A stretch of 64,000 nucleotides of DNA from the NCBI GenBank assembly GCA_026398875.1, contig JAPLSB010000016.1:62001-126000 (forward strand). Reading direction: 5' to 3'. The position numbers and the translations under genes were made by a program. The stretch is from Gammaproteobacteria bacterium. Lineage in GTDB: Bacteria; Pseudomonadota; Gammaproteobacteria; Nevskiales; Nevskiaceae. Positions 35,884-47,900 of the stretch are shown piece by piece. Each line of letters opens with the position of its first letter. Position 1 is the stretch's first letter. Under the pieces are notes generated by a model. That model was not told the DNA's origin, ran no database searches, and saw nothing but the letters and a program-made list of their open reading frames with translations.

Positions 35884-38800
35884 ATGATCATCAATCCATG
35901 GAAGGCGCAATCCGAAATCACATCGCTGGCGAATCGGCTTGACGAAGCACAAGCCCGAGTCGATGTGGCACTACGACGACGCAGCGTCATGGAGCTGGAT
36001 ACGGCCGGCATCATCCGTACGGTCAATGAAGTGTGCTGCGCACTGCTGCAGGTTCAGAAGGAAGCGCTGATCGGACGTTCATTTGACGAGGTGCTGGCTG
36101 CTACTTCCGAGAACAAGTCCGAGCGTCGATCGTTCTTGTCGGCGCTGCAGAGTGGAGCTGATCAGACCATCCACTATTCGTACCGCCCCGGCGGCGGCGA
36201 GCCTCTGTGGCTGCAGGCTGACTTCGCGCCGTTCTCGCAAAAGCTTGAGGGTTCGCAGCGGATTCAGGTTGTCATTTCCGACATCACTCGGCAAAAGCAA
36301 GATGCTCTGCTATTGCAGGAACTCAAGGCCGAGCTGCAAGCGGTCCGCGATGTGCAGCTCGTCGCCGAATTCGATCCGGATGGTCGGGTCCGCAATGTCA
36401 ACTCGGTCTTTGTCGGCTTGTTCGGTTACGCAACTGGCGAGATCATTGGCCGATTCCATGCCGAGCTGGTCGGCGACGAGGTTGCACACTCCGCCGAGTA
36501 CCGCGCGATGTGGGATCAGTTGCGAATGGGCAAGCCGTTCGTCGGGGTGGTCCGGCGCATTGCCAAGTCTGGTCAGGAGCTGTATCTGCAGGCGAGTTAC
36601 AACCCGATCACCAATGCAGAAGGCCGCGTCGTCAAGGTCGTCAAATATGCGCAGAACGTGACTCGCCAGACCGCGCTGAGCATTTCGTTGAGCCGCGCCG
36701 TCACCGAAGTACAGGCGGTATTGACGCCGGCAATGGCCGGCGACTGGAGCCATCGGGTACGCGAGGACGACAAGGGTGATGATGTTCGCGTGCTGGTCGT
36801 CGACATCAACCGGCTGCTGAGCAGCACGGAATCGTTCATTGCCGATCTCGACACCACCTTGGCGGCCATCGGCGCGGGTCGCCTTGATGCGCGGGCAGAT
36901 GCCAATCGTCACCAAGGTGGATTCCGCGCCAACGTGCAGCGGATGAATGCTTCGCTGGATGCAGTGACCACGCCACTGAATGTCGCGGCCAGTTATCTGG
37001 ACCGCATTTCCAAAGGTGATCTGCCGCCTGCGATCAGCGAGGTCTACCACGGCGATTTCAATGCCATCAAGGGCAATCTGAATACCTGCATCGCGGCCGT
37101 GACTGCGCTCGTTGCCGATGCCGGCATGCTGTCCACCGCCGCGGTGGAAGGCAAGCTGGCGACGCGTGCCGATGCCAGCAAGCACCAGGGCGATTTCCGC
37201 AAGATCGTGCAGGGCGTCAACGACACGCTCGATGCTGTCATCGGGCCCCTCAATGTTGCGGCCGGCTATGTCGATCGTATCTCGAAGGGCGACATCCCGG
37301 CGCCGATCTCCGACAGCTACAACGGCGACTTCAACACCATCAAGAACAATCTGAACCAGGCGATTGCCGCGGTGAATTCGCTGGTGTCGGATGCCGGCAT
37401 GCTGTCCACTGCAGCTGTCGACGGCAAGCTGGCGACGCGTGCCGATGCCAGCAAGCACCAGGGCGACTTCCGCAAGATCGTGCAGGGCGTCAATGACACG
37501 CTGGACGCCGTCATCGGGCCACTCAATGTGGCGGCGAGCTATGTCGATCGGATCTCGAAAGGCGATATCCCGGCGCCGATCACCGACAGCTACAACGGTG
37601 ATTTCAACACGATCAAGAGCAACCTGAACCAGGCAATTTCTGCCGTGAACAAGCTCGTCGCCGATGCCGGCATGCTGTCCACCGCTGCGGTGGAAGGCAA
37701 GCTGGCGACGCGCGCCGACGCCACCAAGCACCAGGGCGATTTCCGCAAGATCGTGCAGGGCGTCAATGACACGCTGGATGCGGTGATCGGGCCGTTGAAT
37801 GTGGCGGCGAGCTATGTCGATCGGATCTCGAAGGGCGATATCCCCGCAGCAATCACAGACAGCTACAACGGCGACTTCAACACGATCAAGAACAACCTGA
37901 ATCAGGCGATCGATGCGGTTAACAAGCTGGTTGCTGACGCGGGCATGCTGTCGACGGCCGCAGTCGAAGGCAAGCTCGCTACCCGTGCCGATGCGACCAA
38001 GCACCAGGGCGATTTCCGCAAGATCGTCCAGGGTGTCAACGAGACGCTGGATGCGGTCATCGGGCCGCTCAATGTTGCGGCCAACTACGTCGACCGGATC
38101 TCGAAGGGCGATATCCCGGCGCCGATCACCGACAGCTACAACGGTGATTTCAACACGATCAAGAACAACCTGAATCAGGCGATTTCCGCGGTGAATTCGC
38201 TGGTGTCGGATGCCGGCATGCTGTCGCTGGCGGCTGTTGAAGGGAAGCTGGCCACCCGCGCCGATGCGACCAAGCACCAGGGCGATTTCCGCAAGATCGT
38301 GCAGGGTGTCAACGAGACGCTGGATGCCGTCATCGGGCCGCTCAATGTGGCGGCAAGCTACGTCGACCGGATTTCGAAAGGTGACATTCCGGCGCCGATC
38401 ACCGACAGCTACAACGGTGACTTCAACACGATCAAGAACAACCTGAATCAGGCGATCGATGCAGTCAACAAGCTGGTGGCGGACGCCGGCATGCTGTCGA
38501 CCGCTGCCGTGCAAGGCAAGCTCGCGACGCGCGCCGATGCCAGCAAGCACCAGGGTGATTTCCGCAAGATCGTGCAGGGTGTCAACGAGACGCTGGATGC
38601 CGTGATCGGGCCGCTCAATGTGGCGGCAAGCTATGTCGACCGGATCTCGAAGGGCGATATTCCGGCGCCGATCACCGACAGCTACAACGGTGACTTCAAC
38701 ACCATCAAGAACAACCTGAACCAGGCGATTGATGCGGTCAACAAGCTGGTGGCCGATGCCGACATGCTGTCGACCGCTGCAGTGCAAGGCAAGCTGGCGA

Positions 38801-40536
38801 CGCGTGCCGATGCCAGCAAGCACCAGGGCGACTTCCGCAAGATCGTGCAAGGTGTCAACGAGACGCTGGACGCCGTGATCGGGCCGCTCAATGTGGCGGC
38901 AAGCTATGTCGACCGGATCTCGAAGGGCGATATCCCGGCAGCCATCACCGACAGCTACAACGGTGACTTCAACACCATCAAGAACAACCTGAATCAGGCG
39001 ATTGATGCGGTCAACAAGCTGGTCGCCGATGCCGGCATGCTGTCCACCGCTGCAGTGGAAGGCAAGCTGGCGACGCGTGCCGATGCGACCAAGCACCAGG
39101 GCGACTTCCGCAAGATCGTGCAGGGTGTCAACGAGACGCTGGATGCAGTGATCGGGCCGCTGGGGGTTGCCGCCGACGTTGTCGACCGGATTGCCAGAGG
39201 CGACATCCCACCGCCGATCACCGACAGCTACAACGGTGATTTCAACAACATCAAGAACAACCTCAATACCTGTATCTCGGCGGTCAACATGCTGGTGGCC
39301 GACGCGGGCATGCTGTCCAGTGCTGCGGTCGAAGGCAATCTGGCGACCCGTGCCGATGCGACCAAGCACCAGGGCGACTTCCGCAAGATCGTCCAGGGCG
39401 TCAACGAAACACTGGATGCGGTCATTGCGCCGATCAACGAGACCGGGCGTGTGCTGTCGGCACTTGCGCAAGGCGACTTGACGGAAACGATCCGAACCAA
39501 CTACCGCGGCGACTTCGACAAGATGGTGCAGGACACCAACCGCACCGTGGTCCAGCTGTCGCAGATCGTCAGTTCGATCCAGCAAGCGACGGCCTCGATC
39601 AATCTCGCTGCACGGGAGATCGCCTCGGGCAACATCGACCTTTCAAGTCGTACCGAGCAGCAGGCGGCCAGTCTGGAAGAAACCGCGTCGTCGATGGAAG
39701 AACTGACGTCGACGGTGCGTCTGAACGCCGAGAACGCCAAGCAGGCCAATCAGCTTGCGCTGGGCGCTTCCGATGTCGCCCGCAAGGGCGGCATGGTGGT
39801 CGGCGAGGTCGTCGGCACGATGAGCGACATTCAGGCGTCGTCGAAGAAGATCGTCGACATCATCAGCGTCATCGATGGCATCGCGTTCCAGACCAATATC
39901 CTGGCCTTGAATGCCGCAGTCGAAGCGGCGCGCGCCGGCGAGCAGGGCCGCGGCTTCGCGGTGGTTGCGGCGGAGGTCCGCAGCCTTGCACAGCGGTCGG
40001 CTGGCGCGGCCAAGGAGATCAAGACGCTGATCGGCGATTCGGTCGAAAAGGTCGGCAACGGCAGCCGTCTGGTCGAGCAGGCCGGCCGGACGATGGAAGA
40101 GATCGTCAGCAGCGTCAAACGCGTGACCGACATCATGGGCGAAATATCGGCGGCGTCGCAGGAACAAAGCCTCGGGATCGAGCAGGTCAACAAGACCGTG
40201 ACCCAGATGGACGAGGTGACGCAGCAGAATGCGTCGCTGGTCGAGGAAGCGTCAGCATCGGCGCGAATGCTCGAAAGTCAGGCGGATGGCCTTGCACAAG
40301 CCGTGGCGAAATTCCGGCTGGCCGCTGCTGACCGCGCAGTGGACGTATCGGCGCCGCCGGCGCCGTCGCAGTCGCCAATGCTGGCCCGGCAGTCGTCGAA
40401 GCCACGTGGGTTGCCGACCACGAGGAAAGTGGCGATGGCGCCGCGTGCCGCATCCGCAGCGGCTGCCGCCGCAGCTGCGCCAGCGGCGGTGGCTGTCGCG
40501 GGTGGTGCCCCTGCTGAACAGTGGGCTGAGTTCTGA
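35884..40536 (+). CDS. Cytoplasmic poly-HAMP/PAS chemoreceptor 1 (1550 aa)
   Basis: A very long receptor without transmembrane segments or signal peptide. Two PAS domains (about residues 25-140 and 150-260; [23 protein letters not shown] in the second) are followed by a HAMP-like connector and an array of ten 91-residue units (about residues 332-1190), each likely two stacked HAMP domains. A capping HAMP ([20 protein letters not shown]) leads to a signalling domain with tip [22 protein letters not shown]. It ends QWAEF, the CheR-tether type. Architecture recalls Pseudomonas Aer2/McpB (PAS within poly-HAMP, cytoplasmic), but the array is far longer. Whether PAS binds heme or flavin cannot be seen. 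Confidence 0.9.
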   Translation: MIINPWKAQSEITSLANRLDEAQARVDVALRRRSVMELDTAGIIRTVNEVCCALLQVQKEALIGRSFDEVLAATSENKSERRSFLSALQSGADQTIHYSYRPGGGEPLWLQADFAPFSQKLEGSQRIQVVISDITRQKQDALLLQELKAELQAVRDVQLVAEFDPDGRVRNVNSVFVGLFGYATGEIIGRFHAELVGDEVAHSAEYRAMWDQLRMGKPFVGVVRRIAKSGQELYLQASYNPITNAEGRVVKVVKYAQNVTRQTALSISLSRAVTEVQAVLTPAMAGDWSHRVREDDKGDDVRVLVVDINRLLSSTESFIADLDTTLAAIGAGRLDARADANRHQGGFRANVQRMNASLDAVTTPLNVAASYLDRISKGDLPPAISEVYHGDFNAIKGNLNTCIAAVTALVADAGMLSTAAVEGKLATRADASKHQGDFRKIVQGVNDTLDAVIGPLNVAAGYVDRISKGDIPAPISDSYNGDFNTIKNNLNQAIAAVNSLVSDAGMLSTAAVDGKLATRADASKHQGDFRKIVQGVNDTLDAVIGPLNVAASYVDRISKGDIPAPITDSYNGDFNTIKSNLNQAISAVNKLVADAGMLSTAAVEGKLATRADATKHQGDFRKIVQGVNDTLDAVIGPLNVAASYVDRISKGDIPAAITDSYNGDFNTIKNNLNQAIDAVNKLVADAGMLSTAAVEGKLATRADATKHQGDFRKIVQGVNETLDAVIGPLNVAANYVDRISKGDIPAPITDSYNGDFNTIKNNLNQAISAVNSLVSDAGMLSLAAVEGKLATRADATKHQGDFRKIVQGVNETLDAVIGPLNVAASYVDRISKGDIPAPITDSYNGDFNTIKNNLNQAIDAVNKLVADAGMLSTAAVQGKLATRADASKHQGDFRKIVQGVNETLDAVIGPLNVAASYVDRISKGDIPAPITDSYNGDFNTIKNNLNQAIDAVNKLVADADMLSTAAVQGKLATRADASKHQGDFRKIVQGVNETLDAVIGPLNVAASYVDRISKGDIPAAITDSYNGDFNTIKNNLNQAIDAVNKLVADAGMLSTAAVEGKLATRADATKHQGDFRKIVQGVNETLDAVIGPLGVAADVVDRIARGDIPPPITDSYNGDFNNIKNNLNTCISAVNMLVADAGMLSSAAVEGNLATRADATKHQGDFRKIVQGVNETLDAVIAPINETGRVLSALAQGDLTETIRTNYRGDFDKMVQDTNRTVVQLSQIVSSIQQATASINLAAREIASGNIDLSSRTEQQAASLEETASSMEELTSTVRLNAENAKQANQLALGASDVARKGGMVVGEVVGTMSDIQASSKKIVDIISVIDGIAFQTNILALNAAVEAARAGEQGRGFAVVAAEVRSLAQRSAGAAKEIKTLIGDSVEKVGNGSRLVEQAGRTMEEIVSSVKRVTDIMGEISAASQEQSLGIEQVNKTVTQMDEVTQQNASLVEEASASARMLESQADGLAQAVAKFRLAAADRAVDVSAPPAPSQSPMLARQSSKPRGLPTTRKVAMAPRAASAAAAAAAAPAAVAVAGGAPAEQWAEF
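36877..39470 (+). repeat. Ten tandem 273-bp HAMP repeat units
   Basis: Units of exactly 273 bp (91 codons) begin at 36877, 37150, 37423, 37696, 37969, 38242, 38515, 38788, 39061 and 39334, counted at the Gly of GKLATRADA. The first is diverged ([15 protein letters not shown]); units 2-9 are near identical in protein; the last runs into the capping HAMP. Differences lie mostly in third codon positions and in a few switching residues (AT/AS-KHQ, NE/ND-TLD, AAS/AAG/AAN). No frame break. Confidence 0.95.
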
Positions 40537-40961
40537 CCGGTACCGCATCGCATTCGGCTGTGCGCTGTACCCGTGCCCTGGCATTCCCGCCGGTGCCGGG
40601 TGCAGCGCAACAGTCTTGAAGGACACCGGCAAAAATTGACCGTGATCGCTGCGGGGCCGTGATCTGACGAGACGTGGCGTCGTCATCGGACAGCCTGCCT
40701 TTGCAAGGGCTTACATCGTTGGTCGGCGATCTCGCTACTGGCTTGTCGGCGTTGCCGGAAAACCGGCGCCGATTCATATGCGGATCTCCAGCGCGGCCTG
40801 AACGGACGGTGTGTGGCGCCGCCATTTGGTTTGATGACGCCGAGCTTCATCGGCAAGCCATTGATCATTCGAGACTTTGGCGGCTTCTGCAGTGGGCCTG
40901 CGGTCGGGTCCTGAACTTGCAGCCACGGTTGGTAAACCCGTCCAACAGGTTGCCAACCGCC
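40537..40961 (+). other. 425-bp intergenic region before second F7-like cheW
   Basis: No convincing gene was found on either strand; the open frame reading into cheW from 40674 lacks CheW-like sequence. The region holds the sigma-54-like site at 40906-40921. No intrinsic terminator with a T-run was seen after the receptor stop at 40536. Confidence 0.6.
40906..40921 (+). promoter_or_regulatory. Candidate sigma-54 promoter before cheW
   Basis: GGGTCCTGAACTTGCA has GG at 40907-40908 and GC at 40919-40920, with the 10-base gap and a good TTGCA -12 element. It lies 41 bases before the cheW ATG at 40962 and supports that start over longer frames. Confidence 0.6.
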
Positions 40962-41477
40962 ATGAACCCGACATCTGCACCCACGCTTCCTGGCACCGCG
41001 AGTGCCGTTCCCCCCAGTGGCAGCGAACTGCTGACCTTCACGCTCGGCCATGAGTACTACGGCGTCGACATCCTGAAGGTGCAGGAGATTCGTGGCTACG
41101 ACACGGTCACCCGCATCCCCGGCTCGCCTGAATTCATCAAGGGCGTGATCAATCTGCGTGGCGCGATCGTTCCGGTGATCGACCTGCGCATCAAGTTCAA
41201 TCTGTCATCCGTCGCGTACAACGAGTTCACGGTGATGATCATCCTGAACATCGCGCGACGCATCGTCGGCATCGTCGTCGACAGCGTGTCTGACGTGACC
41301 CAGCTGAGCTCCGAACAGATTCGACCGACCCCGGAGTTCGGCAGCGCGCTCGACACCTCGTACATCACCGGCCTGGGTGCACTCGAAGACCGGATGCTGA
41401 TCCTGATCGACATCGAGAAGCTGATGTCATCGACCGACATGGCGCTGATCGATACGCAGTCCCAGTCGCTGCAGTAA
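40962..41477 (+). CDS. cheW: CheW coupling protein (Che2/F7-like, second copy)
   Basis: A 171-residue CheW, close paralogue of the one at 35060. The two share [24 protein letters not shown] and [18 protein letters not shown] blocks, and much of their DNA between the first and last conserved strands. The first 25 residues are a Pro/Thr/Ser-rich tail unlike the paralogue. The start at 40962 follows a candidate sigma-54 promoter. Two CheW copies beside two poly-HAMP receptors suggest duplication of a receptor-cheW unit. Confidence 0.93.
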   Translation: MNPTSAPTLPGTASAVPPSGSELLTFTLGHEYYGVDILKVQEIRGYDTVTRIPGSPEFIKGVINLRGAIVPVIDLRIKFNLSSVAYNEFTVMIILNIARRIVGIVVDSVSDVTQLSSEQIRPTPEFGSALDTSYITGLGALEDRMLILIDIEKLMSSTDMALIDTQSQSLQ

Positions 41478-41497
41478 GCCTTCTGCGGGGCCCTTCG

Positions 41498-41827
41498 ATG
41501 AAGACCTTCCTCAATTCGCCACAGTCACTGCTTGTATTGGCAGCGCTGTTGCTGCCGGTACTGCCCACGTCGGTCGCGACTTCCGCTCTGGCGTACCAGC
41601 TCGGTGCCGTTGACATGTCAACGCTGGTGCAGGCCCTGGGACTGGTCGCGCTGCTGACGATCACCACCTGCTTCTGGCTGGGCAATCGTCTTTTATCGAC
41701 CTCATCGTCCAACGCGTGGCCCGCGCAGCATGTCGTGACAAGCAGGTCTGGCGCTGTGACCGGTGAGGAAGCTGAAACAGCGGCGCGTCATCAACATGAA
41801 TTCGCTTTCAAGCTTTTCACCAAGTAG
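41498..41827 (+). CDS. Small membrane protein of unknown function
   Basis: A 109-residue open frame 20 bases after cheW. It has two hydrophobic stretches: residues 10-33 (SLLVLAALLLPVLPTSVATSAL) and 43-63 (LVQALGLVALLTITTCFWL), so probably two transmembrane helices or a signal anchor plus one helix, then a polar tail of about 45 residues ending HEFAFKLFTK. GGGG lies about ten bases before the ATG. I do not recognise a family. Position suggests co-transcription with cheW. It could also be a non-coding open frame. Confidence 0.5.
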   Translation: MKTFLNSPQSLLVLAALLLPVLPTSVATSALAYQLGAVDMSTLVQALGLVALLTITTCFWLGNRLLSTSSSNAWPAQHVVTSRSGAVTGEEAETAARHQHEFAFKLFTK

Positions 41828-41899
41828 CAATGAAGCACTGCACTGCCGTTGATTTCGACACCGGCGATACCGCTTCGCAATTCATTGCAGCCCCGTCAC

Positions 41900-41922
41900 G
41901 TCGGTAGCGCATCGCTACCGAC
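41900..41922. repeat. Perfect inverted repeat between small membrane gene and poly-HAMP receptor 2
   Basis: GTCGGTAGCG, loop CAT, CGCTACCGAC: a perfect 10-bp stem with a 3-base loop. No T-run follows, so it is not a standard terminator. It is 51 bases before the giant receptor start, where an operator or a leader hairpin would also fit. The surrounding bases are more AT-rich than the rest of the window. Confidence 0.55.
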
Positions 41923-41973
41923 ATCCAGTACGCATCCCAATTTCACATCATCCATCATTTCGGAATCCGGACA

Positions 41974-44900
41974 ATGAATATCCGCTTTTGGTCGTCTCCA
42001 ATCGAAAAAAATGCATGCAAGAAAGCACTTGAGGAAGCCCATGCGCATTTGCAAGCAATTGCCAGATTGCGTGGCTTTTTCGAAATGGAAATGGATGGAA
42101 CCATTCGTGGCGCCAACGAGATCTTCCTGAAGCTGCTCGGCTATTCCGAGGGCGAACTGGTTGGTCGGCATCACGATCTGCTGTCGCCTGTCGACGCCAA
42201 CAGCACCGGGGTCAGCCAGCAGTTCTGGCAGGCGCTTCGCTCGGGGAAAAGCCAGGCCGGCCAGCACAAGATGCTGACCAAGGATGGCCGCGAGGTGTGG
42301 CTGCAGGCGAACTACAATCCGGTGATCATCGGTGATGGCCAGCCGATCCGCATCGTGGTCTACAGCACGGACATCACGAAGCAGGTTCTCGAGAAGAGCC
42401 GGATGGTGGAGGCGGTCAAGCAGATGGACGAGGCCCTCGGCGCTGCGTCGGCGGGGAACTTCAGCAAGCGTATTTCCTGCGAGCACCTTGATGAAGATGC
42501 CCGTTCGCTGGGGCAGGGAATCAACCAGTTTCTTGAACTGCTCACCGTACGTGAGAAGTCGACCAGCCAATTGCTGTCCGAAACGACGCGGATTCGGCGC
42601 GGTCTTGATGTCGTCATTACCAACGTGATGATCGCCGACAACGACCTCAACATCATTTACGCGAACGAGTCGGTTCGGCAGATGCTGGCGGCGGCCGAGG
42701 CCGATATCCGCAAGGATCTTCCGGCATTCCGTGCCGACAGCATGCTCGGTACCAACATCGACAGCTTCCACAAGAACCCTGCTCATCAGCGCAGGATGCT
42801 TGGCGAGATGTCGGCAACGCACAAGACGCGCCTGAACTTGGGCGGACGCTCGTTCTCGCTGATCCTGAATCCCATCTTCAACGAGTCCGGCGAGCGTCTG
42901 GGCACGGTTGTCGAGTGGCGCGACATCACCGAGCAGCTTGCGCAGGATGCTCGGGACGCCGCTCAGGTCGAAGCCAATCAGGCGCTGTCCCGCGCGGTTG
43001 CCGAGGTGCGGACGGTGGTGGCCAAGGCCAGTACCGGTGATCTCAAGCAGCGCGTTCGCGAGGACGACAAGGAAGGCGAGATTCATACGCTGGTGTCCGG
43101 CGTCAACCAGGTGCTGGCCAGCAACGATGCACTGATCAGCGATATCACCGCCACGCTTGGCGAGATCGGTCAGGGACGGCTGTCGGTACGTGCCGATGCC
43201 GAGCGGCACCAGGGCGGTTTCCGCACGATGATCCACGACATCAATACGTCGCTGGATGCCGTGATCAACCCGCTGAATGTTGCTGCCAGCTATGTCGACC
43301 GGATTTCGAAGGGCGACATCCCGGCACCGATCACCGACAGCTACAACGGTGACTTCAACGCGATCAAGAACAACCTCAACACCTGTATCTCGGCTGTCAA
43401 TGCACTGGTGGCCGACGCCGGCATGCTGTCCACCGCAGCAGTGGAAGGCAAGCTGGCGACCCGCGCTGACGCGACCAAGCATCAGGGCGACTTCCGCAAG
43501 ATCGTGCAGGGTGTGAATGAAACGCTCGATGCCGTGATCAACCCGCTGAACGTCGCAGCGAGCTACGTCGACCGGATCTCGAAGGGCGACATCCCGGCGC
43601 CGATCACCGACAGCTACAACGGTGACTTCAACACGATCAAGAACAACCTAAACCAGGCGATTGACGCGGTGAACAAGCTGGTATCGGATGCCGGCATGCT
43701 TTCGGTCGCAGCCGTCGAAGGCAAGCTCGCGACCCGAGCCGATGCCACCAAGCATCAGGGCGACTTCCGCAAGATCGTGCAGGGCGTCAACGATACGCTG
43801 GATGCCGTGATCAACCCGCTGAACGTGGCGGCGAACTACGTCGATCGGATCTCGAAAGGCGATATCCCGGCACCGATCACCGACAGCTACAACGGCGATT
43901 TCAACACGATCAAGAACAACCTGAATCAGGCGATCGATGCCGTGAACAAGCTGGTGGCCGACGCCGGCATGCTGTCGACCGCTGCAGTGGAAGGCAAGCT
44001 GGCCACGCGCGCCGATGCGAGCAAGCACCAGGGCGACTTCCGCAAGATCGTGCAGGGTGTGAATGAAACCCTTGATGCCGTGATCAACCCGCTGAACGTT
44101 GCAGCGAGCTACGTTGACCAGATCTCGAAGGGTGATATTCCGGCCCCGATCACTGATAGCTACAACGGTGACTTCAACACGATCAAGAACAACCTGAATA
44201 CCTGTATCTCGGCAGTCAATTCACTGGTTGCCGATGCCGGCATGCTGTCGATGGCTGCTGTCGAAGGCAAGCTGGCGACCCGCGCTGACGCGACCAAGCA
44301 TCAGGGCGACTTCCGCAAGATCGTTCAGGGTGTCAATGACACGCTGGATGCCGTGATCGGACCGCTCAATGTCGCGGCCGGCTACGTCGACCGGATCTCG
44401 AAGGGCGACATCCCGATGCCGATCACCGATAGCTACAACGGTGATTTCAATGCGATCAAGAACAACCTGAACCAGGCAATTTCAGCCGTGAATGCGCTGG
44501 TGATGGATGCCGGCATGCTGTCGCTGGCAGCTGTGGAAGGCAAGCTCGCGACCCGTGCCGATGCAACCAAGCATCAGGGCGACTTCCGCAAGATCGTGCA
44601 GGGTGTCAACGAGACGCTGGATGCCGTGATCAACCCGTTGAACGTTGCGGCAAACTACGTCGACCGGATCTCGAAGGGCGACATCCCGGCGCCGATCACC
44701 GACAGCTACAACGGCGACTTCAACACGATCAAGAACAACCTGAACCAGGCGATCGATGCGGTCAACAAGCTGGTCGCCGACGCCGGCATGCTGTCCACCG
44801 CTGCGGTGGAAGGCAAGCTCGCCACGCGTGCCGATGCCAGCAAGCACCAGGGCGATTTCCGCAGGATCGTGCAGGGCGTCAACGAGACGCTGGACGCCGT

Positions 44901-47900
44901 GATCAATCCGCTGAATGTGGCCGCCAACTATGTGGATCGCATCTCGAAGGGTGATATCCCGGCGCCGATCACCGACAGCTACAACGGCGACTTCAACACG
45001 ATCAAGAACAACCTGAACCAGGCGATCGACGCGGTGAACAAGCTGGTGGCTGACGCAGGCATGCTGTCCACTGCTGCAGTCGAAGGCAAGCTGGCGACCC
45101 GTGCCGATGCAACCAAGCATCAGGGCGATTTCCGCAAGATCGTGCAGGGCGTCAACGACACGCTCGATGCGGTCATCGGGCCGCTCAATGTTGCGGCCGG
45201 TTACGTCGATCGGATCTCGAAGGGCGACATCCCGACGCCGATCACTGACAGCTACAACGGCGACTTCAACACGATCAAGAACAACCTGAACCAGGCGATC
45301 GATGCGGTGAACAAGCTGGTCGCCGATGCCGGCATGCTGTCCACCGCTGCGGTGGAAGGCAAGCTTGCGACCCGTGCCGACGCCAGCAAGCACCAGGGCG
45401 ACTTCCGCAGGATCGTGCAGGGTGTGAACGAAACTCTTGATGCGGTGATCAACCCGCTGAACGTCGCGGCGAACTATGTCGACCGGATTTCGAAGGGCGA
45501 CATCCCGACGCCAATCACCGACAGCTATAACGGTGACTTCAATACGATCAAGAACAATCTCAACCAGGCGATCGACGCGGTGAACAAGCTGGTGGCTGAC
45601 GCCAGCATGCTGTCCACCGCTGCGGTTGAAGGCAAGCTCGCCACCCGTGCCGATGCGACCAAGCACCAGGGTGATTTCCGCAAGATCGTGCAGGGCGTCA
45701 ACGAGACGCTGGACGCCGTGATCAACCCGTTGAATGTGGCCGCGAACTATGTGGACCGCATCTCGAAGGGTGATATCCCGACGCCGATCACCGATAGCTA
45801 CAACGGTGACTTCAACACGATCAAGAACAACCTGAACCAGGCGATTTCGGCGGTGAATTCGCTGGTGTCCGATGCCGGCATGCTTTCGCTGGCAGCCGTC
45901 GAAGGCAAGCTCGCGACGCGTGCCGATGCGGCCAAGCACCAGGGCGACTTCCGCAAGATCGTGCAGGGTGTCAATGACACGCTGGATGCCGTGATCGGAC
46001 CGCTCAATGTGGCGGCCGGCTACGTCGACCGCATCTCGAAGGGCGATATCCCGACGCCAATCACCGACAGCTACAACGGTGACTTCAACACGATCAAGAA
46101 CAACCTGAATCAAGCCATCGACGCGGTGAACAAGCTGGTGGCTGACGCCGGCATGCTGTCCACGGCAGCGGTTGAAGGCAAGCTCGCCACGCGTGCCGAT
46201 GCGAGCAAGCACCAGGGTGATTTCCGCAAGATCGTGCAGGGCGTCAACGAGACGCTGGACGCCGTGATCAACCCGCTGAATGTGGCGGCGAACTATGTCG
46301 ACCGCATCTCGAAGGGCGATATCCCGACGCCGATCACCGACAGCTACAACGGTGACTTCAACACGATCAAGAACAACCTCAACACCTGTATCTCGGCTGT
46401 CAATGCGCTGGTCGCAGACGCGGGCATGCTGTCGACCGCTGCGGTGGAAGGCAAGCTTGCGACGCGAGCCGACGCGGCCAAGCACCAGGGTGACTTCCGC
46501 AAGATCGTGCAGGGTGTCAACGACACGCTGGATGCGGTCATCGGACCGCTCAATGTGGCGGCCGGCTATGTCGACCGGATCTCGAAGGGCGACATCCCGG
46601 CACCGATCACCGACAGCTACAACGGTGACTTCAACACGATCAAGAACAACCTGAACCAGGCGATCGATGCGGTCAACAAGCTGGTGGCCGATGCCGGCAT
46701 GCTGTCCACGGCAGCAGTTGAAGGCAAGCTGGCGACGCGTGCCGATGCGACCAAGCACCAGGGCGATTTCCGCAAGATCGTGCAGGGTGTGAATGAAACC
46801 CTCGACGCCGTGATCAACCCGCTGAACGTTGCAGCGAGCTATGTCGACCGGATCTCGAAGGGCGACATCCCGGCGCCGATCACCGACAGCTACAACGGGG
46901 ACTTCAACACGATCAAGAACAACCTGAACCAGGCAATTGATGCTGTGAACAAGCTGGTCGCCGATGCCGGCATGCTGTCGACCGCTGCGGTCGAGGGCAA
47001 GCTGGCGACCCGCGCCGACGCCACCAAGCATCAGGGCGATTTCCGCAAGATCGTGCAGGGTGTCAACGAGACGCTGGACGCCGTGATCGGGCCGCTCAAT
47101 GTGGCTGCCAGCTATGTCGACCGGATCTCGAAGGGCGACATCCCGGTGCCGATCACCGACAGCTACAACGGTGACTTCAACACGATCAAGAACAACCTCA
47201 ACACCTGCATTTCGGCCGTCAATTCATTGGTGGCGGACGCCGGCATGCTGTCCACCGCTGCGGTCGAAGGCAAGCTGGCGACCCGTGCCGATGCCAACAA
47301 GCACCAGGGCGACTTCCGCAAGATCGTGCAAGGTGTCAATGAAACGCTGGATTCGGTGATCGGCCCGATCAACGACACCGGTATCGTGCTGTCGGCTCTG
47401 GCACAGGGCGATCTCAGCCAGCGTATCGTCACGCAGTACAACGGCGAGCTCGGCGTGCTTCGTGACAACGTCAACACTTCGGTGCAGAGCCTGGGTGTGA
47501 TCATCAATCAGACGGCTGGCGTGATGGCCGCGCTGGCTGCTGGCGACCTGACGACCAGAATCGAAGGCGAGTTCCCGGGCGTGTTCGGCAAGCTGAAGTC
47601 GGACACCAACAGCAGCTGCGAGCAGGTGATGTCGATCATCTCGCAGATCAAGTCAGCTGCCGACACGATCGCAGTGGCATCACGCGAGATTGCCGCCGGC
47701 AACAGTGACCTTTCCGGCCGTACCGAGCAGCAGGCGGCGTCGCTTGAGGAAACCGCGTCGTCGATGGAAGAGCTGACCACGACGGTGCGCCAGAACGCCG
47801 AGAACGCCAAGCAGGCCAACCAGCTGTCGATCGGCGCCAGTGAAATCGCAGTGAAGGGCGGCGATGTGGTCGGTCAGGTGGTGTCGACGATGGATGCGAT

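Noticed and set aside
36310..39585. Long minus-strand open frame (over 1000 codons) opposite the first poly-HAMP array, and a similar one opposite the second array
   Set aside because: They arise because a GC-rich periodic plus-strand gene leaves the antisense frame open. Their translations repeat with the same 91-codon period, lack start signals and resemble no protein family.
40652..40690. Sigma-70-like promoter near TTGACC in the cheW2 intergenic region
   Set aside because: No reasonable -10 hexamer lies 16-18 bases downstream.
36877..47361. 273-bp direct repeats considered as CRISPR or mobile-element arrays
   Set aside because: Units are contiguous, without spacers, and are in-frame coding sequence for HAMP domains inside receptors with intact N- and C-terminal domains.
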